Shown here piece after piece: positions 35,067 through 43,141 of a stretch of DNA of 64,000 nucleotides. Source of the stretch: Bacteroidetes bacterium UBA7662 (GTDB lineage Bacteria > Bacteroidota > Bacteroidia > UBA7662); the NCBI GenBank assembly GCA_002483345.1, contig DLHS01000005.1:156105-220104 (forward strand). Reading direction: 5' to 3'. Position 1 is the stretch's first letter; every line of letters begins with the position of its first letter. A program made the translations under genes and the position numbers. Below the pieces are notes generated by a model. The model saw nothing but the letters and a program-made list of their open reading frames with translations. It was not told the DNA's origin and searched no databases.

Positions 35067-35675
35067 ATGGCAAGATATACAGGTCCCAAAAGCAAAATCG
35101 CCCGCAAGTTTAAGGAAGCGATTTTCGGTCCGGATAAAGCGCTGACCCGCAAGAACTACCCTCCGGGCCAGCATGGTGCTTCACGTCGTGCTCCGAAAAA
35201 ATCGGAATACGCCATCCAGCTCATGGAGAAGCAAAAAGCGAAATACACTTATGGTGTTTTGGAACGTCAGTTTGCAAAAACTTTCGACCGTGCACAACGT
35301 AAACGTGGCACTACCGGTGAGAACCTCCTGAAATTCCTTGAGGCCCGTCTCGACAATACCGTTTTCCGCCTTGGCATAGCACCTACCCGTTCGGCTGCCC
35401 GCCAGCTGGTTGGTCACCGTCACATCACTGTGAATGGTAGCCTGGTGAACATTCCTTCTTACGAACTGCGCCCCGGTGATGTTATCGGTGTTCGGGAGAA
35501 ATCAAAAAGTCTGGAAGTGGTTACAGAAGCGTTGAGCGGAAAAACCATCTCTAAATTCTCGTGGTTGGAGTGGGACAAAGACAAAATGGAAGGCAAATTC
35601 ATCGACTTCCCGATGCGCGACCAGATTCCTGAGAACATCAAGGAGCAGCTGATCGTAGAATTGTACTCCAAGTAA
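35067..35675 (+). CDS. rpsD: 30S ribosomal protein S4
   Basis: S4 initiates 16S rRNA assembly and affects fidelity. The 202-residue protein begins MARYTGPKSKIARKF and lacks the N-terminal zinc cysteines of some homologues. It has NYPPGQHGASRRAPKKSEY, the S4 RNA-binding domain LDNTVFRLGIAPTRSAARQL, VGHRHITVNGSLVNIPSY and the C-terminal IVELYSK. It precedes rpoA by 28 bases. Confidence 0.98.
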   Translation: MARYTGPKSKIARKFKEAIFGPDKALTRKNYPPGQHGASRRAPKKSEYAIQLMEKQKAKYTYGVLERQFAKTFDRAQRKRGTTGENLLKFLEARLDNTVFRLGIAPTRSAARQLVGHRHITVNGSLVNIPSYELRPGDVIGVREKSKSLEVVTEALSGKTISKFSWLEWDKDKMEGKFIDFPMRDQIPENIKEQLIVELYSK

Positions 35676-35703
35676 TTTTTTTAACTTAATATTCTATCTA
35701 TAC

Positions 35704-36696
35704 ATGTCGATCCTAGCATTTCAGAAGCCAGACAAAGTAGTGATGCAGAAGGCAAACGATTTCGAAGGCAGCTTCGAATTCAAGCCTTTGGAGCCCGGAT
35801 TTGGTGTTACTATCGGTAACGCGCTTCGCAGGATCCTGCTCTCTTCGCTGGAAGGTTACGCCATCACCAGCATCCGTATTCCGGGTGTTGACCACGAATT
35901 CCAAACCATCAAAGGTGTAGTGGAAGATGTGGTAGAGATTGTGCTCAACCTCAAGCAGGTGAGATTCAAGAAGAAGTTTGATACAGCCGATGCGGAGAAA
36001 ATCTACGTAACGGTTAAAGGCAAGGACACATTCGTGGCCGGAGACATTGAGAAGTTTTCTTCCAATTTCACCATCCTGAATCCTGAGCTGGTCATCGCCC
36101 ATATGGAAACATCGGTGAGCTTCGAAATTGAACTTACTGTAGAAAAGGGTCGTGGTTATGTTCCTGCCGAAGAGAACAAAGTAGTTGATTCTGTGATTGG
36201 CGTTATTCCAATCGATTCAATCTATACCCCGATTAAAAACGTGAAGTATGCCATCGAAAATACCCGCGTTGAGCAGAAAACCGACTATGAGAAGCTGATC
36301 ATTGATATCAAAACTGATGGTTCCATCCATCCGGAGGAGGCTTTGAAAGAAGCAGCCAAAATCTTGATTCAGCATTTCATGTTGTTCTCTGACGAATCAA
36401 TCACCCTTGAGTCGAAGCCTAAAGACGTTGCGAGCGAAGTGGATGAGAACATCCTGCACATGCGCAAAATTTTGAAGACACCTTTGTCTGATCTTGATTT
36501 GTCGGTGCGCGCTTACAATTGTCTGAAAGCAGCAGAGATTAAAACCCTGGGCGACCTCGTAAAATACGATATCGCTGATCTGTTGAAATTCCGCAACTTC
36601 GGGAAGAAGTCGCTGACAGAGCTGGAAGAGCTGGTCCGTGAAAAAGGCCTCACTTTCGGCATGGAAATCACCAAATATAAACTTGACGAGGAGTAA
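35704..36696 (+). CDS. rpoA: DNA-directed RNA polymerase subunit alpha
   Basis: The alpha subunit dimerises to start RNA polymerase assembly and binds upstream promoter DNA and activators. The 330-residue protein has the N-terminal domain with EPGFGVTIGNALRRILLSSL, and the C-terminal domain with the helix-hairpin-helix region LSVRAYNCLKAAEIKTLGDL and RNFGKKSLTELEE. Length is normal. It lies between rpsD and rplQ. Confidence 0.98.
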   Translation: MSILAFQKPDKVVMQKANDFEGSFEFKPLEPGFGVTIGNALRRILLSSLEGYAITSIRIPGVDHEFQTIKGVVEDVVEIVLNLKQVRFKKKFDTADAEKIYVTVKGKDTFVAGDIEKFSSNFTILNPELVIAHMETSVSFEIELTVEKGRGYVPAEENKVVDSVIGVIPIDSIYTPIKNVKYAIENTRVEQKTDYEKLIIDIKTDGSIHPEEALKEAAKILIQHFMLFSDESITLESKPKDVASEVDENILHMRKILKTPLSDLDLSVRAYNCLKAAEIKTLGDLVKYDIADLLKFRNFGKKSLTELEELVREKGLTFGMEITKYKLDEE

Positions 36697-36701
36697 GCAT
36701 A

Positions 36702-37202
36702 ATGCGTCACGGCAAAACATTCAATCACTTAGGCAGAACTGCCCCCCATCGCGAGGCTATGTTGCAAAACATGGCGATCTCGTTGATCGAGAAGAAACGT
36801 ATCAACACCACAGTTGCGAAAGCCAAGGCGTTGCGTAAGTTCATCGAGCCCATCATCACCAAATCGAAGAAGGATAATACCCATTCTCGTCGTACTGTAT
36901 TCTCTTATCTTCAGGATAAGGAATCTGTAAAAACCCTTTTCGGCGATATAGCCGTGAAAGTGGCCGACCGTCCTGGTGGTTATACCCGCATCATCAAAAC
37001 CGGCTTCCGTCTGGGAGACGCGGCTGAGATGTGCATGATCGAGCTGGTAGACTATAACGAGCTGCTGCTCGGCGAAGGCAACGAGAAAAAGGCGAAAAAC
37101 ACCCGCCGTTCACGGGCCAAAAAAGCCACTGCTGCTCCGAAGGCCGCTGCGAAAAAAACCGAAGCCGCTGGCGACAGCGCTGAAGAAGCAGCCGCTGTAT
37201 AA
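36702..37202 (+). CDS. rplQ: 50S ribosomal protein L17 with alanine-lysine-rich tail
   Basis: L17 sits near the tunnel exit. The core spans residues 1-120: MRHGKTFNHLGRTAPHREAML, then LIEKKRINTTVAKAKALR and DRPGGYTRIIKTGFRLGDAAEM. Residues 125-166 form a low-complexity tail of lysine, alanine and glutamate (AAPKAAAKKTEAAG and similar). E. coli L17 has 127 residues, so the tail is an addition, common in Bacteroidota. It ends the ribosomal operon, and a terminator follows. Confidence 0.97.
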   Translation: MRHGKTFNHLGRTAPHREAMLQNMAISLIEKKRINTTVAKAKALRKFIEPIITKSKKDNTHSRRTVFSYLQDKESVKTLFGDIAVKVADRPGGYTRIIKTGFRLGDAAEMCMIELVDYNELLLGEGNEKKAKNTRRSRAKKATAAPKAAAKKTEAAGDSAEEAAAV

Positions 37203-37223
37203 TGCATTGATTTTTCATGGTAA

Positions 37224-37256
37224 GCCCCGTTCGATTTTATTGAACGGGGTTTTTTT
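37224..37256 (+). terminator. Intrinsic terminator after rplQ
   Basis: CCCCGTTC (37225-37232) pairs with GAACGGGG (37242-37249), followed by seven Ts to 37256. It closes the ribosomal operon 22 bases after the rplQ stop. Confidence 0.9.
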
Positions 37257-37319
37257 ATGCCCGCAGAATGGCGGAGGTACACTATCCACGCACTGTGGAT
37301 TATTCGCTGTCGATTTACC

Positions 37320-37351
37320 TTTGAAAAACACCTGTTTTGACGTTAAATTTG
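37320..37351 (+). promoter_or_regulatory. Probable promoter of carA-eno-divIC
   Basis: TTTG (37320-37323), 20 bases, TAAATTTG (37344-37351) fit the -33/-7 consensus. The start would be near 37358, only a few bases before the ATG at 37365. A second TAnnTTTG box, TACCTTTG, overlaps the -33 element at 37316-37323 and could serve an alternative upstream start. Confidence 0.65.
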
Positions 37352-37364
37352 TAAAACATTTCGC

Positions 37365-38462
37365 ATGAAACTACTCGAAAAAGTACCGGCCATCCTTTTA
37401 CTCGAAGACGGCACTTTTTTTCACGGCTTTTCCGCCGGTAAAACAGGAACCACCTGGGGAGAAATCTGCTTCAATACCGGTATGACCGGCTACCAGGAGG
37501 TGTTTACAGATCCTTCCTATTTCGGACAGATACTCGTGACAACCAATGTACACATCGGGAATTACGGTATCCAGCACAATGAATCGGAATCGAAGAAAAT
37601 CCAGATTGCAGGGCTTGTTTGCCGCAATTTTAACATCGCCTATTCCCGTAAATCAGCCGATCAGAACATTCAGGATTACTTCATAGACAATAGTCTGGTC
37701 GCGATTACGGATGTAGATACCCGTGCCCTGGTGAGACACATCCGCTCCAAAGGCGCGATGAATTGTATCATATCGTCAGAAAGTCTTGATGTTACCGTGT
37801 TGGCCGACCAACTTAAAAAAGTGCCTTCCATGGAAGGGCTGGAGCTTGCATCTAAAGTTTCTACCACACAGGCATTTGATCTTGGATCCGCCGATGCCCG
37901 GTACAGGGTTGCTGTGATGGATTATGGCGCGAAGGAGAACATCATCCGTTCCCTGCTTTCAAGAGATTGTCAGCTACGGGTATTCCCCCACAATGCCTCA
38001 CTCAGCGAAATACAGGCCTATCAGCCCCATGGCGTGATGCTGACGAATGGGCCCGGCGATCCGTCGGTGATGACAGCACAGATAGCGGTGGTGAAAGAAA
38101 TGCTGGAAGCCAACATGAGCGTTTTTGGGATTTGTCTCGGCCACCAGCTGCTCGCTTCTGCGGTCGGGGTGAAGACTTTCAAAATGCACCACGGTCACCG
38201 GGGAATTAACCACCCGGTTAAAAACCTGCTGACAGGTAAGTCGGAGATAACCTCCCAGAACCACGGTTTTGGCGTAGATCCGGAAAGCGTGAAGGCCAAT
38301 CCGATGGTAGAGATTACCCACATCAACCTGAACGACCAAACAATTGAAGGCATACGAATCAAGGGTAAAAAGGCGTTTTCGGTTCAGTATCATCCCGAAG
38401 CCTGTCCCGGCCCGTATGACGCACGCTATTTATTTGATGATTTTATTGCTAACCTGAATTAA
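37365..38462 (+). CDS. carA: Carbamoyl-phosphate synthase small subunit (glutaminase)
   Basis: CarA hydrolyses glutamine and channels ammonia to the large subunit CarB for carbamoyl phosphate in pyrimidine and arginine synthesis. The 365-residue protein has the N-terminal domain with GTTWGEICFNTGMTGYQEV and a class I glutamine amidotransferase domain: nucleophile cysteine in FGICLGHQLLA (about residue 253), histidine and glutamate in SVQYHPEACPGP. carB is not in this window. It is followed 10 bases later by eno. Confidence 0.97.
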   Translation: MKLLEKVPAILLLEDGTFFHGFSAGKTGTTWGEICFNTGMTGYQEVFTDPSYFGQILVTTNVHIGNYGIQHNESESKKIQIAGLVCRNFNIAYSRKSADQNIQDYFIDNSLVAITDVDTRALVRHIRSKGAMNCIISSESLDVTVLADQLKKVPSMEGLELASKVSTTQAFDLGSADARYRVAVMDYGAKENIIRSLLSRDCQLRVFPHNASLSEIQAYQPHGVMLTNGPGDPSVMTAQIAVVKEMLEANMSVFGICLGHQLLASAVGVKTFKMHHGHRGINHPVKNLLTGKSEITSQNHGFGVDPESVKANPMVEITHINLNDQTIEGIRIKGKKAFSVQYHPEACPGPYDARYLFDDFIANLN

Positions 38463-38472
38463 CCCAAGCCCT

Positions 38473-39759
38473 ATGCCAGTAATTGAAGATATTTTTGCCC
38501 GCCAGATCCTGGATTCACGCGGCAACCCCACCATCGAAGTAGATGTAATCACTTCCGACGGTTATACCGGCCGTGCTGCAGTGCCTTCAGGTGCTTCGAC
38601 AGGTATACACGAAGCAGTTGAGCTGCGTGACGGTGACGAGACCGCCTATATGGGCAAAGGTGTAACCAAGGCCATCGACCATGTCAATGAACTCATTTGT
38701 GAGGAATTGGTGGGGATGGATGTTTATGACCAGCAAGGTCTTGACGAGGTTATGATCGCCCTCGACGGAACCGCCAACAAATCTAAACTCGGTGCGAACG
38801 CTATTTTGGGGGTCTCGCTGGCTGCGGCGCGCGCTGGTGCAGCGTCCTGTAACATGCCGTTGTACCGTTACGTGGGTGGACTGAATGCCAATCTGCTGCC
38901 CATCCCCATGATGAATATCCTCAATGGAGGCGCACATGCCGATAACAGTATCGATTTTCAGGAGTTTATGGTGATGCCGGTAGGTGCCACCAGCTTCAGC
39001 GAGTCGTTGCGGTGGGGAACAGAAGTCTTCCATCACCTCAAAGCCGTGCTGAAGAAAAAGGGCATGTCGACCAATGTAGGTGACGAGGGTGGTTTTGCAC
39101 CCAATATCAAATCGAATGAAGAAGCTATCGAGATTGTCATTACTGCCATAGAAGCAGCCGGTTACAAGCCCGGAGAAGATATTTACATCGCCATGGATGC
39201 GGCTACTACCGAGTTTTATGATGAGAAAACAGGTCTGTATACCTTCAAAAAATCGAGTGGTAAACAAATGACCTCTGCTGAAATGGTTGCTTACTGGTCG
39301 GAATGGGTGAAGAAGTATCCGATTATCAGCATCGAAGATGGCCTGGCGGAAGACGACTGGGATGGCTGGGCTGCCCTGACCAAGGCCATTGGCAGTAAAG
39401 TACAATTGGTAGGAGATGATTTATTCGTGACCAATGTAAAACGGCTTCGCCGCGGTATTGAGAGTAAAATTGCCAATTCTATACTTGTAAAAGTTAACCA
39501 GATCGGCTCTCTTACCGAAACCCTGGATGCGGTACAAATGGCACAATCGGCTTCCTACACCAGTATTATGAGTCATCGTTCGGGTGAAACCGAAGATACC
39601 ACCATTGCTGACCTGGCTGTGGCCATGCGGACCGGACAAATCAAAACCGGCTCTGCTTCCCGTTCTGACAGGATTGCAAAATACAACCAGCTGCTTCGCA
39701 TAGAAGAAGAATTGGGTGATAGTGCACAATTCCTCGGAAAAGCATTTAAATTTGCTTAA
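38473..39759 (+). CDS. eno: Enolase
   Basis: Enolase converts 2-phosphoglycerate to phosphoenolpyruvate. The 428-residue protein has the N-terminal RQILDSRGNPTIEVDV, PSGASTGIHEAVELRDGD, the metal-binding and catalytic region with VGDEGGFAPNI and SIEDGLAEDDWDGW, and the C-terminal signature SHRSGETEDTTIADLAVA. Length is normal for the family. It lies between carA and the DivIC-like gene, likely in one operon. Confidence 0.98.
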   Translation: MPVIEDIFARQILDSRGNPTIEVDVITSDGYTGRAAVPSGASTGIHEAVELRDGDETAYMGKGVTKAIDHVNELICEELVGMDVYDQQGLDEVMIALDGTANKSKLGANAILGVSLAAARAGAASCNMPLYRYVGGLNANLLPIPMMNILNGGAHADNSIDFQEFMVMPVGATSFSESLRWGTEVFHHLKAVLKKKGMSTNVGDEGGFAPNIKSNEEAIEIVITAIEAAGYKPGEDIYIAMDAATTEFYDEKTGLYTFKKSSGKQMTSAEMVAYWSEWVKKYPIISIEDGLAEDDWDGWAALTKAIGSKVQLVGDDLFVTNVKRLRRGIESKIANSILVKVNQIGSLTETLDAVQMAQSASYTSIMSHRSGETEDTTIADLAVAMRTGQIKTGSASRSDRIAKYNQLLRIEEELGDSAQFLGKAFKFA

Positions 39760-39760
39760 G

Positions 39761-40057
39761 ATGGAACGTCTGAAAAAGGTCTGGCCCTGGTTGAAAAACC
39801 GCTACGTGCTTACCCTCCTCATTTTTGCGGTGTGGATGACTTTTTTCGATAGCCATGATTTGATAACTCAATTCCGCTACAAAGCGCGTTTAGGGGAGCT
39901 CGAAGAAAATAAGCAGTTTTATCTCGAACAGATTGAGCAGGTAAAAAAGGACCGCGAAGAGCTCATGACAAATGCAGAAATGCTTGAAAAATTTGCACGA
40001 GAGAAGTATAAAATGAAGAAGGACGACGAGGATTTATACATCGTTATCCGGGACTGA
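39761..40057 (+). CDS. Septum formation initiator protein (DivIC/FtsB-like)
   Basis: This is a small bitopic divisome protein that would join FtsQ and FtsL. I use ATG 39761 (98 residues), since an upstream in-frame ATG at 39716 lies inside eno. A short basic cytoplasmic start is followed by a transmembrane helix around residues 12-28 (VLTLLIFAVWMTFF) and a coiled coil from LGELEENKQFYLEQIEQ to EKFAREKYKMKKDDED. The ending YKMKKDDEDLYIV is characteristic of the DivIC/FtsB group. FtsB versus DivIC cannot be settled here. Confidence 0.9.
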   Translation: MERLKKVWPWLKNRYVLTLLIFAVWMTFFDSHDLITQFRYKARLGELEENKQFYLEQIEQVKKDREELMTNAEMLEKFAREKYKMKKDDEDLYIVIRD

Positions 40058-40066
40058 ACTATCCTG

Positions 40067-40101
40067 AAAGCCGTTTCTTAACTGAGGCGGCTTTTTTTTT
40101 T
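40067..40101 (+). terminator. Intrinsic terminator after the divIC-like gene
   Basis: AAAGCCG (40067-40073) pairs with CGGCTTT (40088-40094), and the stem leads into a run of about ten Ts. It serves the rightward carA-eno unit. Confidence 0.8.
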
Positions 40102-40103
40102 GC

Positions 40104-40142
40104 AGACATCGAGAGGCGAGATGCGAGATACGAGAGGCGAGA
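40104..40142. repeat. AGACATC/GAGAGGCGAGA dispersed motif
   Basis: AGACATC (40104-40110) is followed by GAGAGGCGAGA (40111-40121) and a second GAGAGGCGAGA (40132-40142). The same words occur in the gaps at 19990-20000, 44874-44906, 44959-44991 and, on the other strand, 45079-45089. Confidence 0.65.
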
Positions 40143-40191
40143 CTTGGGTATTTGACAGGGGAGCTTTCTTCGTGCTGCAGTGCTTTGAAAA

Positions 40192-41331
40192 TCAAGGCTT
40201 AAAAGGAAGTGCCAGGGTCATATTGGCCTGACGCAGGTCTTTGTAGTCTGTGCCATTGTCGCTGAAGAGGCGGCAATCGATTTCACCACTAATTTTTCGG
40301 GTAGGGAGCCCATTCGCATCTTTTTCGAAGGGTAGTATGGCGTGGATAACAAACTGTGACCAGGAGGGTTGCTGACCGTGAAGAGTGCTGAAACTGTTTG
40401 CAGCGGCGTCGGTATAATCTACCCTTACATGACCGAGCTGAAGAGGGTCAGTGGACCGGTTATTCGTCATCTTGAAATTGGAAGTGCAGAAAAAATCAGG
40501 ATCGGACGAGACATTTTTTGTTACGGAAAGCGAGCAACCTTGTGAATAGATGTTCATGGTAATCTGGAAAACCGGTAGTGTGATGGAATCCAGCATAATA
40601 TTAGCACTTGCCAGCACATAAGTTGATCCGTTTACTACCCATTGAATCAGGGCAACGGGGCTGTTGATGGTCACGCCTACGGTATCAAGTTTTATCATCC
40701 GGGTACCTTGAATGTAGGATACGCGGAAGTCACCCGTGCAGGCCGGGAGTGTGTTTTCAATCACTACAGGATGTATAATGCTGTTAGAACAGCCATTGGT
40801 GAAGGTTGTGTTCAGCAGTACATTGTAGGTTCCGGTACGCAGGCTTACCTCCGGCTCAGAGCCGGTGAGTTGTGCCACGAGTTGATTGGAGTTGTGTTCC
40901 CTGATTTCCCAGTCATAGCCCGAAGCGGGACTACCGGCGCTACCGGCAGATTGTTGTTGTAATTGAATGGTTCGAAGGCTGCCGGAAGTTATCTGGAAGG
41001 GATAGTCCTGCTCTTTGAGCGTAGAATCTATATCCATGGGTGCGTTTGGATCCTTAACCGTATAATCCCGCAGAATAATCGTGAATTGATTGGTGCAGTT
41101 GTCACACCCTGCCGGGGCAATGGTTCCCCGGAGTTCGTAGACCGACTGATCGTCCTGTTCCAGCGCTGTGAGCATTATACGTTGATCAATTCCTGCCTCA
41201 AAGCGGAAAGGAGTGCCATCGAGCAAGCCACTCAGGGAGAAAACCGGGTCGTTCAGGCGTGTACCATGCTCGGGCAAGGTAGCCTCCCGGCATCCGGCTA
41301 TAAGGAGAAGAAGAAAATAAAACTTTCTCAT
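40192..41331 (-). CDS. Predicted lipoprotein of unknown function in the sigma factor operon
   Basis: I do not recognise a domain in this 379-residue protein. It begins MRKFYFLLLLIAGCRE, a clear lipoprotein signal with the lipobox cysteine at residue 14, so it should be membrane anchored outside the cytoplasm. The body is rich in serine, threonine and asparagine, with a CDNC pair near residue 77 and other scattered cysteines (NGCSN, SQGCSL, FFCTSN), consistent with beta-rich, Ig-like or PKD-like modules. The start overlaps the barrel-protein gene by four bases, making it the third gene of the ECF sigma operon. It may be a surface partner of that system. Confidence 0.85.
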   Translation of the reverse strand: MRKFYFLLLLIAGCREATLPEHGTRLNDPVFSLSGLLDGTPFRFEAGIDQRIMLTALEQDDQSVYELRGTIAPAGCDNCTNQFTIILRDYTVKDPNAPMDIDSTLKEQDYPFQITSGSLRTIQLQQQSAGSAGSPASGYDWEIREHNSNQLVAQLTGSEPEVSLRTGTYNVLLNTTFTNGCSNSIIHPVVIENTLPACTGDFRVSYIQGTRMIKLDTVGVTINSPVALIQWVVNGSTYVLASANIMLDSITLPVFQITMNIYSQGCSLSVTKNVSSDPDFFCTSNFKMTNNRSTDPLQLGHVRVDYTDAAANSFSTLHGQQPSWSQFVIHAILPFEKDANGLPTRKISGEIDCRLFSDNGTDYKDLRQANMTLALPFKP

Positions 41332-42521
41332 GGGGCCAGACGATACAAGTGATAGTGGAGACTGAAACGCAGGGGAGGCTCAGCGGGGATGTAAAGGGGG
41401 CCATTTCCGCCGGGGGTTGCCTGATACCGAAGTCCAAGTGAAAAGGCATCGTGAATTCGAAACTGATAGGCCGCATACCAGCCTATTGTAGCATAGGAAA
41501 GGGAAGTCAACCGTCCTTTGCTGGTTGCCGATTCTTCTGAAACGAGGAGGTTATTCTCATAATTGGCACGGTGTTCCCGGATATTTGATCCCAGATAATG
41601 ATGGTAGCTGATACCTGCACCAAGGATGTGTTTAGGATGAATCTGCCAGCTGATTCCAGCAGGAATGTACAGCATCAACGCATCCCGTACGATTGTTTCA
41701 TGGCTGCTGACTGATTGGCCGAAACCAAAAAGTGTATCGGTCACCATACTGCTGGCTGACAATCCGTTCCGGTACGAAAGCGATGGTTCAAGTTGTATGC
41801 CTAACCTGGGTGTAAAATACCAATGGCCAAAAATACCAGTGGTGATGCTGTTTTGAGCTAATCCGCCCCGCTCTGTAGTAGCTTTTTGGCGTCCAGCCGA
41901 GAGGGTGATGCCCAGCCATAAGTCGGGAGACTGTTGAGCCGGAGCAGCAGGGCGCTCGAAAGGTTTTTCAACTATTTCCCTTGGTTTGCCGAGGAATTCC
42001 TTTTCAATTTCTTTTCTGCTGAAAAGAGAGGTTTTTTTGTTTTTGAGCCTTATAAGGAAAATATCTTCTCTTTCGGTATTTTCTAAAGGGAGGGAGATGG
42101 CTTCGGTAGACAGGTGTGTATTTCCCATTTCATCCGTGAGGAGGCGGACGGGTTGGGATTGTTTCTTTTTTTGGCTAAGGCTATCGCCGGTGCTTGTTTT
42201 TCCGGCCTCCACCGTGGCGACAGAGGCTATTTCAACGTTGCCGGACTTGACGGGCTGTGTTGGCTGTTCTGGCTGTGTGCTGAAAGCGTTGGTTTCAGCC
42301 AAAGGGCTTGGGGAAGAGACCGTACGCTGGCTCCATAAGTACCAGCTTCCTGCTGTTACCAGCAGGACAGTCAGCACAAAGAAGGGCCACCACCAAAGGA
42401 GGGGGCGTTTTTTGCGTTGCTCGAGCAATGCCTGGGCTTTTTCCCAGGCGGCGGGGTCGTAGTCGAACTCCCGGCTTTCCAGCACGCGCTTCAGGGTCTT
42501 ATCAAATTCTTCCGGACGCAT
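41328..42521 (-). CDS. Predicted inner-membrane anchor plus outer-membrane beta-barrel protein, possible sigma regulator
   Basis: The 397-residue product has three zones. Residues 1-40 are cytoplasmic and charged (EEFDKTLKRVLESREFDYD), like short anti-sigma N-termini. Residues 41-63 form a transmembrane helix (LLWWWPFFVLTVLLVTAGSW). After a proline- and charge-rich linker, residues 200-397 have alternating aromatic beta-strand patterns (LWLGITLSAG, GIFGHWYFTPRLGIQLEPSLSYR, SLSYATIGWYAAYQF) typical of small outer-membrane barrels. Its start lies inside the 3' end of the ECF sigma gene (20-base overlap), and its end overlaps the lipoprotein gene. Regulation of the sigma factor is an inference from this context. 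Confidence 0.85.
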   Translation of the reverse strand: MRPEEFDKTLKRVLESREFDYDPAAWEKAQALLEQRKKRPLLWWWPFFVLTVLLVTAGSWYLWSQRTVSSPSPLAETNAFSTQPEQPTQPVKSGNVEIASVATVEAGKTSTGDSLSQKKKQSQPVRLLTDEMGNTHLSTEAISLPLENTEREDIFLIRLKNKKTSLFSRKEIEKEFLGKPREIVEKPFERPAAPAQQSPDLWLGITLSAGRQKATTERGGLAQNSITTGIFGHWYFTPRLGIQLEPSLSYRNGLSASSMVTDTLFGFGQSVSSHETIVRDALMLYIPAGISWQIHPKHILGAGISYHHYLGSNIREHRANYENNLLVSEESATSKGRLTSLSYATIGWYAAYQFRIHDAFSLGLRYQATPGGNGPLYIPAEPPLRFSLHYHLYRLAP

Positions 42522-43074
42522 GTCTCTTTACTTTTTCTTCCTGGAGGTTGGCTTGCAATAACTGTCGGGCATGGGAGAGGTGCCACTTGGAAGTGTTCTC
42601 ACTCATACCGAGCATGTCTGCAATCTCTCGGTGTTTGAAGCCATCGATGGCGTATAGATTAAATACGCTTCCGGTGACCGGGGGGAGTTTTCGGATGAGC
42701 TGCAACAGATGGTCGTAGCCTATCCGGTCGTAGATATGGTTGTTAATCTGACCGTCAGCTTGTTCCCATGCTTCTGGGTTTTCTACCGACAGGAGATTGT
42801 CCCTATATGTTTTTTCGACCCTGTATTTATCAATGATGGTATTAATCGTGACTTTTTTGAGCCAGGGTACTATGGGTTGTGCGGGGTCGTATTTATGGAG
42901 ATGAAAGACAATTTTCACGAAGGCGGTGTTGAGCATTTCGGTTGCTTCGTCTTTGGAGCGGGCATAGCGCATGCATATCTGCATCAGCAGACTAAAACAC
43001 AACTTATAGAGCTGGTGTGTGGCCGCTCTGTTTTGTGCAATACAGGCTTCTATGAGCTCTTTACCTATCTCCAT
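42502..43074 (-). CDS. RNA polymerase ECF-type sigma factor
   Basis: The 190-residue protein is an extracytoplasmic-function sigma-70 factor. Region 2 spans about 20-90 (KDEATEMLNTAFVKIVFHLHKYD and VPWLKKVTINTIIDKYR) and region 4 about 125-180 (LPPVTGSVFNLYAIDGFKHREIA with the helix-turn-helix HREIADMLGMSENTSKWHLSHAR). The linker is short. It heads a three-gene leftward operon with the barrel protein and the lipoprotein. A strong hairpin with 12 bp arms ends ten bases before its start codon. The regulon is unknown. Confidence 0.94.
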   Translation of the reverse strand: MEIGKELIEACIAQNRAATHQLYKLCFSLLMQICMRYARSKDEATEMLNTAFVKIVFHLHKYDPAQPIVPWLKKVTINTIIDKYRVEKTYRDNLLSVENPEAWEQADGQINNHIYDRIGYDHLLQLIRKLPPVTGSVFNLYAIDGFKHREIADMLGMSENTSKWHLSHARQLLQANLQEEKVKRHASGRI

Positions 43075-43083
43075 GTTGAAATA

Positions 43084-43113
43084 CGACAGGGTGGACTTGC
43101 ATCCACCCTGTCG
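43084..43113. promoter_or_regulatory. Perfect 12 bp hairpin at the sigma factor translation start
   Basis: CGACAGGGTGGA (43084-43095) and TCCACCCTGTCG (43102-43113) enclose a 6-base loop. On the minus strand the stem ends 9 bases before the sigma factor ATG and starts 28 bases after the stop of the T9SS protein gene. No T-tract follows the stem, so it is a weak candidate for an intrinsic terminator; it could control translation of the sigma gene. Confidence 0.65.
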
Positions 43114-43141
43114 TCATACGATGTTGTTGAGGAATGTTGGT

